Source: Streptomyces tropicalis (GTDB lineage: Bacteria; Actinomycetota; Actinomycetes; Streptomycetales; Streptomycetaceae). From it: a stretch of 64,000 nucleotides of DNA. Below, piece after piece: positions 16,747 through 24,532 of the stretch. Position 1 is the stretch's first letter. Each line of letters opens with the position of its first letter. The stretch spans positions 226,073-290,072 of the forward strand of contig NZ_JARJBB010000009.1 in NCBI RefSeq assembly GCF_029269835.1. Direction: 5' to 3'. Below the pieces are notes generated by a model, which was not told where the DNA came from, searched no databases, and saw only the letters and a program-made list of their open reading frames with translations. Position numbers and translations under genes: made by a program.

Positions 16747-16826
16747 GGCGAGTGCTCACCTTCTTTCGGGCATGACGGGGTAGGGACTCGGCGCGTGACG
16801 ACGGCGCCGGCCTTGAGCGGGCGTGG

Positions 16827-18206
16827 TTACTCGGTGACCGGCCGCGGGCTGCTCGACGGCCCGGTGGGCTTCTCAAGAGCCGCAGGACGGGCGTACGGCC
16901 GGAAGGGTGAGAGGGCCGGTACGTCGGGGGCGAGGTGAGCCAAGGCCCGGCAGGTGGCCGCAGCGTCGGCGAGGGAGAGGTTGGGGGTACGGATGCGGGA
17001 CCAGCCGCCCGAGGTGTCACCGACGACGGCGAGGCCGGGCCGCTCGGAAGCGATCGCGCAAGCGGCGGATGCGGCCTCCGGGGCGATGTCCCCGAGTGCC
17101 ATCTTGGCGGACGCCTCGTCGTTGACCCGGTGGCAGACGCGGGCGGTGAGCTGAGCGCGCAGCATGGTCGCGCCCTTGCCCAGCTCGGCGCCGAAGCGCT
17201 GTCCGCAGACCTCCAGGTAGATGCCGGCCGCTCGGCCGAGTTGGGCGAGGCGGATGAGCTGGGTCACCATCTCATCGCGGCGTTCTTCTTCTTTCCTGGT
17301 CGCGATGAGGAAGAGTTCCGCCACCTCGTCGACGAACAGCACGACAGGCGCCGGGCGTTCAGCTTCCGGCAGACCCCAGATGTCGGATGTGATCCGTTCG
17401 TCCGGGGTGCTCGGGGCGACTCCCTGTCGGGCCTTGATCAGGTCATATCGGTCCTCCATTTCCTTGACCAGTGCGGGCAGCAGATCGGCCGCCTGGTCGG
17501 GGTCGGTGGCCAGTGCGGACAGCCGGGCGGCAAACGGCGCCAGCTCGACACCGCGCTTGCAGTCGATGCCGACCAGGACGACGGGCTGAGCGGCCAGGCC
17601 GGTGAGCAGGTTCCGCAGGTACATGGACTTGCCCGAAAGGGTTGCCCCCAGGACGAGTTCATGAGGTACGGCGCGGTAGTCGCGGACGTATGGGGTCGCG
17701 TCCTCCTTCAGGGCCACCGGAACTTGGAGCAGCCCCAGATCCGTACGCACGCGGGGCATCCGTACCTTCCTGAGAACGTCGAAGCCGACGAGCCGCAGTT
17801 CCACGACTCCGGGCTTGATCTCCCGGACGTGGACGGCGTGGACGCCCCAGGCGTGCCGCAACCGTTCGGCGGAGGCGGCCACGTCCGCCGGATCCTGTCC
17901 AGGAGCCAGACGCAGCCGCATGCGCAGGCCGGTCGAGGTGGGCCGAATGAGGCCCCGGCGGGGTGGCACCGGCCGCACCTCTCGACGGGTGGTGGCCCGG
18001 ACGGCCAGCGCCCGCCAGCGGGGAGGCACGACGGTCAGGCCACAGGCGTCCATGGTCGAGGAGTACGAGGCCAGCAACCGGATCACCGACACCGGCAGCC
18101 CGACCGTGGACCAGTACGCCGCGGGGTGGGCGTGCCGGGCGTAGGCCGCGCCGCCTATCGCAGCGAGGGACCCGCCCAGCTCGGCCACCGTCACCAGGTC
18201 CGCCAC
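16827..18206 (-). CDS. TraSA-like FtsK/SpoIIIE DNA translocase
   Basis: The single conjugation protein of an AICE: it pumps double-stranded DNA between cells. The 459-residue protein has weak hydrophobic segments near the N-terminus and an FtsK motor domain. Walker A is LVLGATLSGKSMYLRNLL, with Leu in the usual Gly/Gly position, and Walker B is VVLFVDEVAELFL. A conserved LIRLAQLGRAAGIYLEVCGQR follows. The GTG at 18206 was chosen because the upstream gene ends at 18212; an earlier start would overlap it. Neighbouring spd genes and the GntR repressor are typical partners. Confidence 0.93.
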   Translation of the reverse strand: MADLVTVAELGGSLAAIGGAAYARHAHPAAYWSTVGLPVSVIRLLASYSSTMDACGLTVVPPRWRALAVRATTRREVRPVPPRRGLIRPTSTGLRMRLRLAPGQDPADVAASAERLRHAWGVHAVHVREIKPGVVELRLVGFDVLRKVRMPRVRTDLGLLQVPVALKEDATPYVRDYRAVPHELVLGATLSGKSMYLRNLLTGLAAQPVVLVGIDCKRGVELAPFAARLSALATDPDQAADLLPALVKEMEDRYDLIKARQGVAPSTPDERITSDIWGLPEAERPAPVVLFVDEVAELFLIATRKEEERRDEMVTQLIRLAQLGRAAGIYLEVCGQRFGAELGKGATMLRAQLTARVCHRVNDEASAKMALGDIAPEAASAACAIASERPGLAVVGDTSGGWSRIRTPNLSLADAAATCRALAHLAPDVPALSPFRPYARPAALEKPTGPSSSPRPVTE

Positions 18207-18211
18207 GTCGA

Positions 18212-18562
18212 TCAGCCCGCCTGCGACATCGGGAAGGCGCCGGGGGCGACGGCGGTCGCCCGGAAGGCGATGCCGTGTCGCTGCTGGCCGTTGAAGACGC
18301 TTTCCCACGGCCGGGCCACCAGGCCCGGCAGCGAGACCGGAGCACCGACGGTCAGTCCTTCCGTGACCCCGCTCTCGGGGATGGTGACCTGCATCAGCGA
18401 CGACTCGCCCTCGTCGATGTAGACGACGCCGACGGTCATCAGCGCCTCACCGCTCACGGCATCCTTCGCGATCTCGCCGGTCTGGCGGTCACGCACCTTC
18501 GGTGCCGGCGCTTCGGTCAGCAGGACGGTGGCGGTCGAGGCGTCAACGCGGATTACACGCAC
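18212..18562 (-). CDS. Conserved AICE protein of unknown function, 116 aa
   Basis: The protein starts MRVIRVDASTATVLLTEAPAPKVRDRQTG from a GTG with GGAG 10 bp upstream. It appears to be a beta-rich soluble domain. It is a standard member between the repressor and the FtsK gene in streptomycete elements and is often annotated as a SCO3933-type regulator, but no activity is established. Several palindromic operators lie just upstream, so it heads the tra operon under GntR control. Confidence 0.75.
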   Translation of the reverse strand: MRVIRVDASTATVLLTEAPAPKVRDRQTGEIAKDAVSGEALMTVGVVYIDEGESSLMQVTIPESGVTEGLTVGAPVSLPGLVARPWESVFNGQQRHGIAFRATAVAPGAFPMSQAG

Positions 18563-18587
18563 TGAGATGTCTCCTTCAGGGTCGATC

Positions 18588-18651
18588 AACTTGCCTGACA
18601 AGTTGACTTAGCAAGTTAGAAACTAAGGATGCCAAGTTGACTTGTCAAGTC
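18588..18651. promoter_or_regulatory. Operator cluster upstream of the tra operon
   Basis: Three related palindromes: AACTTG-N5-CAAGTT (18588-18604), an ACTT-AG-CAAGT form directly after it, and GACTTG-T-CAAGTC (18639-18651). The repeated TTGACTTG half also occurs upstream of the adjacent GntR gene near 19439. These are the expected binding sites for a KorSA-like repressor. Confidence 0.8.
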
Positions 18652-18686
18652 AGATCCGAAGGTGAGTTGAGGAGCCGTCAGGCCGT

Positions 18687-19415
18687 TCAGTTCAAGCGGT
18701 AGGTGTCTTCAAGTTCCTGCCTGTCAGCAGGAAGGAGCACGTCAGAGACTTGCAGAGCTCGCCCGGAGGCGTCGCAGGCGATGACGAGAACACTCAGGAC
18801 AGGGACGCCGTCCGGCAGACCCAGCGATGCGGCTTCCGCCGCTTCGGGCAGACGCGCAGAAACCCGCTCCGTCACGTGGTCGAAGCGAACCTTCTTGCGG
18901 GCCTCCAGATGCTCACGCACACCGGCCGACAGCACATCCGCACCTGCCAGGTCGGTTCCCTCGACCAGGCCGGCGGCAAAGTACGAAGAGACAAGCTCCA
19001 CCCCTTCGCCGTCTTCCTCGACCAGGAAGCGGCGCATGGTGACCTTCGCGCTCTTGGGCAGCCCCAGGGCCGACGCCACACGCGCCGGGACGGTCACTTC
19101 ACCAACCTCGACCAGGCGTCCAGGCGTCTGCGACTCGACGCGCGCGAGGGCTTCAAGACCACGGCGGTCCTTCTCCTCGACGACCGCGGGTCGCCCGCGC
19201 ACGATCGTCCCGAACCCCTGGCGGGACTCCAGCCAGCCGTCCCTCTTCAGCAGTTCCAGCGCCCGCACGACCGTGGGACGGGACATCCCGAACGACTGCA
19301 CCAGCTGGTTCTCACTGGGAACCCGCGTGCCGGGCGCGTAGGTGCCGTCCTCGATGCGACGCTGGATCGTCTGCGCGAGACGCACATACTTGGGCGCCTC
19401 CACTTCATACGCCAT
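18687..19415 (-). CDS. GntR/UTRA repressor (KorSA-like)
   Basis: The 242-residue regulator has an N-terminal winged helix (YVRLAQTIQRRIEDGTYAPGTRVPSENQLVQSFGMSRPTVVRALELL) and a UTRA effector domain (VTMRRFLVEEDGEGVELVSSYF, VPVLSVLVIACDASGRALQVSDVLLPADRQ). In pSAM2, KorSA silences transfer and replication, and this gene has the same position beside tra. Palindromes based on ACTTG lie between it and the next gene, and a TTGACTTG half-site lies in front of it, so autoregulation is likely. It is the only intact GntR gene of the element. Confidence 0.9.
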   Translation of the reverse strand: MAYEVEAPKYVRLAQTIQRRIEDGTYAPGTRVPSENQLVQSFGMSRPTVVRALELLKRDGWLESRQGFGTIVRGRPAVVEEKDRRGLEALARVESQTPGRLVEVGEVTVPARVASALGLPKSAKVTMRRFLVEEDGEGVELVSSYFAAGLVEGTDLAGADVLSAGVREHLEARKKVRFDHVTERVSARLPEAAEAASLGLPDGVPVLSVLVIACDASGRALQVSDVLLPADRQELEDTYRLN

Positions 19416-19505
19416 GAACGCCGCCTGTCGAGATTGGCCAAGTCAACCGGTCAACCAGACTAGCGACAATCCCTGTGCAGCAGTAGAAGCGGGGGTGTAG
19501 CTCCC

Positions 19506-19943
19506 TCACGAAGGCCAGGCATCGGCCATCACGAAGGAGACCACCGTTCCCCCGAAACGGCTCGGTCCGGAGTGCCACGACTCGGCGAGGGAGTCGACCA
19601 GGAGCAACCCGCGCCCGTGCGCGTCACTGGCGTCCGGCCGGCGGAGGCGGACAGCAGCCGGAAACCCCGGATTGTGCACCTCCACCCGCAGCGATGTGAC
19701 TTCCCTGAACCACTCCACCCGTAAGACCCACTCCTCCTCGGACCGCCCATAGAGGATCGCGTTCGTCACCAGCTCCGAGATCATCAGAGCGCAGTCGTCG
19801 ACCGAGCAGGCCGGGTTGTACGGGGCGATGAACTTCCGGAACCAGCGCCGGGCCCTGGGTACGGACTCCGGCGTCGGATGCAAGGTCATCGCCCCGAGCC
19901 GCGGCGAGTCCTCGCAGGGGTAGCGGTCGATCAGGTAGGTCAT
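19506..19943 (-). CDS. Anti-sigma-type ATP-binding protein (HATPase_c_2)
   Basis: A 145-residue GHKL kinase-like protein of the type abundant in Streptomyces. The N box is DDCALMISELVTNAILYG and the G box is DAHGRGLLLVDSLAESW. Such proteins act as anti-sigma or regulatory kinases in partner switching; no partner gene is adjacent. It starts 6 bp after the neighbouring zinc-finger gene and is probably cotranscribed with it. It is common cargo in AICEs. Confidence 0.85.
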   Translation of the reverse strand: MTYLIDRYPCEDSPRLGAMTLHPTPESVPRARRWFRKFIAPYNPACSVDDCALMISELVTNAILYGRSEEEWVLRVEWFREVTSLRVEVHNPGFPAAVRLRRPDASDAHGRGLLLVDSLAESWHSGPSRFGGTVVSFVMADAWPS

Positions 19944-19949
19944 CCGGGC

Positions 19950-20123
19950 TCACTCCTTGCCGCTGCCGTCGCAGTCGAGGCAGCGCCGCTTCGACGTGGC
20001 ACGAGTGCGGTCGTTGGCAGTGGCAAGGGCCACCGACGTCCGCGAGCTGACGCGCTTCCAGCCACGCCCCCGGCATCCCCGGCAAGCTAAGTGCGTGCCC
20101 TGATCCGGCCGCTGACTCGTCAC
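19950..20123 (-). CDS. DnaJ-type zinc-finger mini-protein, 57 aa
   Basis: Two CxxCxGxG motifs (CRGCRGRG and CLDCDGSG) like a half DnaJ zinc finger, separated by a basic spacer. A GTG at 20123 is preceded by a GGGGG site. Similar small proteins accompany HATPase genes in Streptomyces elements. It may modulate protein or nucleic-acid contacts; the function is unknown. Confidence 0.6.
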   Translation of the reverse strand: MTSQRPDQGTHLACRGCRGRGWKRVSSRTSVALATANDRTRATSKRRCLDCDGSGKE

Positions 20124-20140
20124 GCCGTGCCCCCTTCGAC

Positions 20141-20160
20141 TAAGTGGCCTTAGCCACTTA
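20141..20160. promoter_or_regulatory. Palindromic operator TAAGTGGC-N4-GCCACTTA
   Basis: A perfect 8-bp inverted repeat with 4-bp spacer in front of the zinc-finger/HATPase genes. Half-sites follow at about 20176 and 20205. The same AGTGGC half appears in the operator at 20977-20999, so both probably bind the GntR protein encoded (now broken) between them. Confidence 0.75.
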
Positions 20161-20219
20161 ATGGATGGTGGCATTAGCCACTTGGGGGGCGCAAGCCCTT
20201 CACGCGAAGTGGCCTGCAA

Positions 20220-20960
20220 TCAGGTGAGGGGGTAGCCCTGCTCGAACGCCCAGCGGTGCGGCGGGTAGGTCGCCTCGGCGAACTCCAGCGGCCGGTCCTG
20301 GAGGTCGTAGACCACATGGTGAACAACCAAGACGGCTGAACCGGAGTGCAATTGCAGGTCGGAGGCTTCCTCGTCCGTGGCACTCCGGGCGCACATGCGG
20401 TCCTCGGCGTAGCTTCCCTGCCGACCCGTCATCCTCTCGACGTACATCAGCGTCCCCTCCTGAATCCGCTCCGGCTCCAAGAGCTTGGATGCGCGCTGGC
20501 CGACATCGGGGGCGAACCACGACGTGGACAGGGTGATGGGGCCGTCCTGGTTGTTGGTCACCCGCCGGCGATGCACCGCCCGTCGATCCTTCGTCAGCCC
20601 CAGGGCCTCGGCGACGTGATCGGGCGCATCCAACCAGCCCGCCGACGTGATCACGGCGTACTCGCCGGGCGTGTAGATCTTCCCCGTCTGGCGGGCGCGA
20701 CCGTACAACTCCCTTGCACGCCGATTGACTTCCAGACTGCGCACGTAGGTCCCCGACCCCTAGCGCTTCTCGACGAGCCCCTGATGACTCAGCGCCTCCA
20801 GCGACCGGGCCGCGGTGGGCCGGGAGACCTTCCAGTCCGCCGCCAGCTGCCGTTCCGAGGGGACCTCGTCCCCCGCCTGCAGGTCACCCCGAAGGATCTG
20901 ATCGCGGATGTGGTGCGCGATCTGCAGATACTTCGGCTGAGCCTCCTCGATCTGCGGCAT
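20220..20960 (-). pseudogene. Second GntR/UTRA repressor broken by an in-frame amber codon
   Basis: The frame from 20960 encodes a winged helix (KYLQIAHHIRDQILRGDLQAGDEVPSERQLAADWKVSRPTAARSLEALSHQGLVEKR) and then meets TAG at 20762-20760. The same frame continues with GSGTYVRSLEVN and a complete UTRA domain to 20220. Related repressors read KRQGSGTYV here, so a CAG to TAG change explains the stop. The full protein would be 246 residues. Unless the stop is suppressed, only a 66-residue DNA-binding fragment is made. Operators of the AGTGGC type flank it. Confidence 0.9.
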
Positions 20961-20976
20961 GACCCCTCCTCATTTA

Positions 20977-20999
20977 AGTGGCTATGGCCTCTAGCCACT
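20977..20999. promoter_or_regulatory. Palindromic operator AGTGGCTA-N7-TAGCCACT
   Basis: A perfect 8-bp inverted repeat between the divergent broken GntR gene and the DUF1152 gene, with a further AGTGG half-site at 21008. It would let the GntR protein control both itself and DUF1152. Confidence 0.8.
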
Positions 21000-21041
21000 A
21001 TAGGGTGAGTGGCCAGCACCGAAGCCCGTAATGTGGAGCAC

Positions 21042-22136
21042 ATGACGCGGTTGATCGTCGCAGCAGGAGGAGGGGGCGACGCAGTCGCCTCCGCAATGCT
21101 TCACGCCGCCCTGTACGGCGACGAGGACCAGGCGGTGATCCTCACGTACGCCTGGGACCGTCTTCTCGTCGACCCTGTCCCGGGTCCCCGAGGAGCCGAC
21201 AGCTTCACTGGCCTGGAGCCACTTACTCGGTCCGTCTGGTCGGTGCCGGCCGAGGCCCAGCCGATCGCCCCGGCAGGCTCAACACTCCCCCGGCTCGCAG
21301 CGGAGCTCCCGCACACCCTTGCCCTGCTCGACCCGCAACACGGTGCCGAGGGCATCACCCGCCAGCTCGAAGAACTGGTGGACCACCTCTCCCCCACGTC
21401 GATCGACCTCCTGGACGTGGGCGGAGACATCCTCGCCCAGGGCGATGAGCCCACACTGAAGAGCCCACTGGCCGACGCCCTCACCCTTGCCGCCTCCTGC
21501 CAGGTGAACGCGCCGGTTCGCTTGCTGGTCGCAGGCCCAGGCCTGGACGGCGAGATCGCACCCGAAATCCTGCGCCCCGCATTCGGTCCCCTCGTCCACA
21601 CCTTCACGGCGGGGGACACCGAAGCAGTCGGCGACGTGCTGGAGTGGCATCCCTCAGAGGCAACCGCGATGCTCGCGGCAACAGCCCGGGGAGCCCGCGG
21701 CATCTGCGAGGTACGAGACGCCGGCCTTCCTGTAGCCCTCACCGACGAGGGGTCCACGGTCCACGAAGTCGACCTGGACGACGCGCTCAGCCGCAACGCT
21801 TTGGCCCGCGCCATCATGACGACCGCCACCTTGGACGAGGCAGAAGCTCACAGCCGAGAAGTCTGCGACTTCTCCGAGATCGACTACGAGCGCAACAAGG
21901 CAGCATGGCTCACCGAACAGCCCTCGACGAAGCTCGATCCCGCAGACGTGCTGTCCCGACTCGACGAGTTCCAAGCTGAGGCCCGAGCCCGCGGAGTGAG
22001 TCACACGACGTTCCGGCACATCACCGAAGCCCTGAACCTCAACGGTTGTCACCGGGATGAGCTCCGCCAACTCCTCATCAGGAGCCGCCCAGAGCAGTAC
22101 GCGGCTCCCCTGTGGCGCATCCCAGCTGACGACTGA
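21042..22136 (+). CDS. DUF1152 family protein
   Basis: A 364-residue cytoplasmic protein starting MTRLIVAAGGGGDAVASAMLHAALYG. This Gly-rich N-terminal loop resembles a nucleotide-binding Rossmann loop and is the mark of DUF1152. Other conserved parts are LLDVGGDILAQGDEPTLKSPLADALTLAA and PVRLLVAGPGLDGEI. The biochemical function is unknown. The ATG at 21042 has a GGAG site; an upstream GTG would lie within the operator. It is divergent from the broken GntR gene and shares its operator, so loss of the repressor may leave it derepressed. It is cargo, not part of the AICE core. Confidence 0.8.
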   Translation: MTRLIVAAGGGGDAVASAMLHAALYGDEDQAVILTYAWDRLLVDPVPGPRGADSFTGLEPLTRSVWSVPAEAQPIAPAGSTLPRLAAELPHTLALLDPQHGAEGITRQLEELVDHLSPTSIDLLDVGGDILAQGDEPTLKSPLADALTLAASCQVNAPVRLLVAGPGLDGEIAPEILRPAFGPLVHTFTAGDTEAVGDVLEWHPSEATAMLAATARGARGICEVRDAGLPVALTDEGSTVHEVDLDDALSRNALARAIMTTATLDEAEAHSREVCDFSEIDYERNKAAWLTEQPSTKLDPADVLSRLDEFQAEARARGVSHTTFRHITEALNLNGCHRDELRQLLIRSRPEQYAAPLWRIPADD

Positions 22137-22334
22137 GTTACAACCTTCTTTACGAGTTCAAGCCCCGGCTGCGCTCCGCTCCGCCGGGCGCGCTACCGGC
22201 TCCGCTCGGGGCGCCGCTCCTGCCTCCGGCCCGCTTCGCCCCGGCTGCGCCTCCGCGCGCCCACAGGTGGATAGGGCCGACGGCCATGAGTCGATCACCA
22301 CATAGCGCGGCCCACGCTCAAGGACGATGCCTCC

Positions 22335-22412
22335 GGCGGGGGATCGGCCGGCACCGGGATGGAGGGGGCGCCGTTCCCGACCGCGGGCCCGTAGAGGGCG
22401 TGCGTGGGGAGC
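22335..22412. repeat. 78-bp dispersed repeat, copy 1
   Basis: About 85 percent identical by eye to 25814-25891, in the same orientation. The shared core is GGCGGGGGATC, GCCGGCACCGGGATGGAGGG and GGGGAG at the end. It is non-coding as far as can be seen. Confidence 0.75.
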
Positions 22413-22561
22413 TCCCATCCCGTCCGCCATCGACCCAGGCAGAGCCGAGCAGACGCGGCCCAGGGCGTCAAGGTCGTTCGTACAGTGGCGCGCTCCACCT
22501 TGACGCCCTGAACCACGCCCGCTCCACGGTGTGTGGGTCGACGGCGGACGGGATGGGAGCT
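22410..22561. repeat. Long nested inverted repeat, 152 bp
   Basis: The outer arms 22410-22438 and 22533-22561 match over 29 bases with about one or two mismatches (AGCTCCCATCCCGTCCGCC is perfect). The inner arms 22461-22474 and 22497-22510 (CAGGGCGTCAAGGT) are perfect. The DNA between also pairs partially, so the whole segment can form one hairpin with a 22-nt tip. It could be a MITE or encode a structured RNA. Confidence 0.75.
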
Positions 22562-22645
22562 GGGGTGAGTGGTGGGTTGATGTTTGGGCGGGAGGCTACT
22601 CGTCGCCGATTCGCCGGTCAGAATGCGCACATGCAGGAATCGTTC

Positions 22646-22963
22646 ATGAACATCTATGGGCCTCGGGAGTCAGGGCCCTATCCGTGCCCATGCTGCGGGT
22701 GCCTCACCCTGTGCGAGCGTGGAGGCTTCGAGATCTGCGACGTCTGCTTTTGGGAGGACGACGGGCAGGACCAGCATGACGTCGATACTGTCCGAGGCGG
22801 CCCGAACGGTTCGCTGAGCTTGAGGCAGGCGCAGGAGAACTATCGAGAATTCGGAGCCTGCGACAGGCGAAGCCTAGGGAGCGTCCGGGATCCACGCCCT
22901 GATGAACGCCCCACAAGTGGCCAGCCACACGGCAAAGGGTCCCTCAGGAGCGCGTGGGACTGA
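22646..22963 (+). CDS. CPCC-type cysteine-rich protein
   Basis: A 105-residue small protein starting MNIYGPRESGPYPCPCCGCLTL. It contains the two-part zinc-binding pattern CPCCG and CDVCFWEDDGQDQ that defines the CPCC family, followed by GPNGSLSLRQAQENYREFGACDRR. Function is unknown; members are frequent near mobile elements and contact-dependent toxin systems. The ATG at 22646 follows AGGA at good spacing; an ATG five codons earlier is possible. Confidence 0.8.
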   Translation: MNIYGPRESGPYPCPCCGCLTLCERGGFEICDVCFWEDDGQDQHDVDTVRGGPNGSLSLRQAQENYREFGACDRRSLGSVRDPRPDERPTSGQPHGKGSLRSAWD

Positions 22964-23402
22964 AGGACCGTGGGCGAGCCCCCAACTTGTCACGAGTGCC
23001 TCGATGCGCTGACACCAGCGGCTGACACCAACAAGGGCGCACGGCGCCGATCAACGCCGAACCTCAGCGGCAGCCGGCCCAAGGTTCAGCGGACGTATGT
23101 CGCGGCCGAGAGAGTGCCTCGATCAACCTGATAAGGATGAGGCCAGGCCTCAAAGCCTTCATTTCGTACGGGCGCCGTCCTCACCGTGGGGCGACGCCCA
23201 TCGCCTTGACTCGGTGATTGAAACTCCAGCCCAAAGCCGCTCCACCGACCGCTCGTCGGAGTGCTGGCGCAAGGAGCACAGCAAGTACGCTAATCTGCCC
23301 TGTACTTGCCTTCGGGCATGCCAGAAAGCCGTGCGCGATCTTGGCGGGTCACTCGCACGGCCATGGCGTTTCAGATCTCGTTTCAACCTTGGAAGGTGAC
23401 AG
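22964..23402. other. Intergenic stretch without a recognised gene
   Basis: Short reading frames are present on both strands but none has a family motif together with a ribosome site. The composition is less GC-rich than its surroundings. Nothing else is seen. Confidence 0.5.
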
Positions 23403-23609
23403 ATGAGCGAGCCGGAAGCCCTCCCTAGCGCATCCCAAGATGCGTTCACTGTAACCCATAACCCATTGCGCAACGCAATAGGTTCCGAACTGGAGCCCGA
23501 GGAGCCACCACACCGCCGCCGCGACGCGTGGCGACACCCACTCGCCGTGGCGGCACTGGGCAGCGCTGCGGCCAGCTTGATCACCGCTTTAACTCCTCTG
23601 ATCAAGTAA
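23403..23609 (+). CDS. Small hypothetical protein with one membrane segment, 68 aa
   Basis: The ATG is preceded by GGAAGG at good spacing. The polar first 45 residues are followed by a hydrophobic C-terminal segment (PLAVAALGSAAASLITALTPLI), which would be a tail anchor. No family is recognised. It is cargo of the integrated element with no obvious partner. Confidence 0.5.
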   Translation: MSEPEALPSASQDAFTVTHNPLRNAIGSELEPEEPPHRRRDAWRHPLAVAALGSAAASLITALTPLIK

Positions 23610-23807
23610 CCCTGTCCGTGCCCCTCGTGTGCCCGAACGAGCGGTGCAACACAGCGACGAGGAGGGAGCCACGGGGAGCCCGCAGCGAAGCGCCAGGTCA
23701 GGAGGATCGCAGGTCCGCCCGGTCCCGGTTACGCGATCTTCCAAACTGGGTCCGTACCCCCCGTATCGTGGTCCCCGCCCAAGACCCCAGCCCGAGGAGG
23801 GTTCCTG

Positions 23808-24110
23808 GTGACCGCGTGGATAAGAGTCCGACTGCTGTCCAGCACAGCCGAGGGCGCTGTCTACACATGGGCCGATGACGAGGAACGCGCAGGCTGGCTG
23901 ATCTTCACTCCGACAGGCGGCAGCTTCCATATCTGCGATAGCACGGGGAATCCGCCCCTAGGCGCGATGAGTTTCAACATGGAGACTCAAGATCTAAAAC
24001 ATCGGGACGAGCACTGCTGGCGCTCGTTCTTGCAAGCAGCGTACGGAGTGTGGAAGGCGTACCAAGAGAACCGGAGCTATCCCCAGGTTGCCGACCGCTA
24101 CTTCTACTGA
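23808..24110 (+). CDS. Hypothetical protein, 100 aa
   Basis: A GTG start with an AGGAGGG site upstream. The sequence MTAWIRVRLLSSTAEGAVYTWADDEERAGWLIFTP suggests a small alpha/beta or beta-barrel domain. Aromatic residues are frequent (SFLQAAYGVWKAYQENRSYP). I do not recognise the family. It lies in the cargo region of the element. Confidence 0.6.
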   Translation: MTAWIRVRLLSSTAEGAVYTWADDEERAGWLIFTPTGGSFHICDSTGNPPLGAMSFNMETQDLKHRDEHCWRSFLQAAYGVWKAYQENRSYPQVADRYFY

Positions 24111-24369
24111 TCCGGCCGCGCCATCCCCGGTGATCTCGCGGTCCGCTACCTGGGCCGTCTGTGGGCCGTCCGAAGGTGGCCAACGACGACAGATGACGAC
24201 AGCCGGCGACGGCTCTCTTCCTGCTCAGAGAGGGTGCCTAAGGTACCGGCGCAGGTGCTCATCCGTGAACGTCAGTTGAGGAACGTCAGAAATTCCCGTG
24301 CCCCAGCCGTGCCCGATAGGGCGGGGAACCACGGGGAACGGCGGGAAGTCCCAGCGTCCGGGCAAGCGA
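24111..24369. other. Integration-scar-like sequence before the tRNA-Ser-like gene
   Basis: The segment 24150-24212 repeats the pattern GGGCCGTCTGTGGGCCGT followed by ACGACGACAGATGACGACAG, close to that at 10312-10375. The segment 24298-24350 holds GTGCCC repeats and CACGGGGAACGGCGG, which also occurs at 27144-27160 just before attR. Both look like arms of tyrosine-integrase attachment regions. No gene is seen. Confidence 0.5.
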
Positions 24370-24404
24370 ACGGCCCCCGACCATCAGCTCTGGTCAGGGG
24401 CCGT
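24370..24404 (-). terminator. Hairpin terminator downstream of the tRNA-Ser-like gene
   Basis: Fourteen-position stem with one mismatch (24370-24383 with 24391-24404) and a 7-nt loop. Relative to the minus-strand tRNA-like sequence it is in the right place to end its transcript. Confidence 0.7.
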
Positions 24405-24421
24405 ACTCACTGCTCAGCAAG

Positions 24422-24506
24422 CGGAGGCGGTGGGATTTGAACCCACGGTGACATCGCTGCCACGACGGTTTTCAAGATCGCGAACCTGGACTCAGCCACG
24501 CCGTCC
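24422..24506 (-). tRNA. tRNA-Ser-like gene (anticodon TGA), probably degenerate
   Basis: The minus strand has a perfect T arm (GTGGG-TTCAAAT-CCCAC), a variable arm (GTGGCA/TGTCAC), anticodon loop CTTGAAA and a D arm GGCTGAGTCC, so it is a type II serine tRNA. However the acceptor stem has about three mismatches out of seven (GGACGGC with CGCCTCC) and the anticodon stem has one. A hairpin terminator follows. It may be an element-borne tRNA in decay, or a hybrid formed by integration into a tRNA-Ser gene. Confidence 0.55.
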
Positions 24507-24532
24507 TCGTGGCCACCGACAGGCAGCGGCGA

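Larger units (their letters stand above)
22137..22645. other. Gene-poor stretch built of repeats
   Basis: Holds a GC-rich low-complexity run (22160-22262), one copy of a 78-bp dispersed repeat (22335-22412) and a long inverted repeat (22410-22561). I see no supportable gene. Confidence 0.6.

Noticed and set aside
20745..20762. Programmed readthrough or selenocysteine-type recoding at the GntR stop
   Set aside because: The codon is TAG, not TGA, and no recoding hairpin is visible; a nonsense mutation is simpler.
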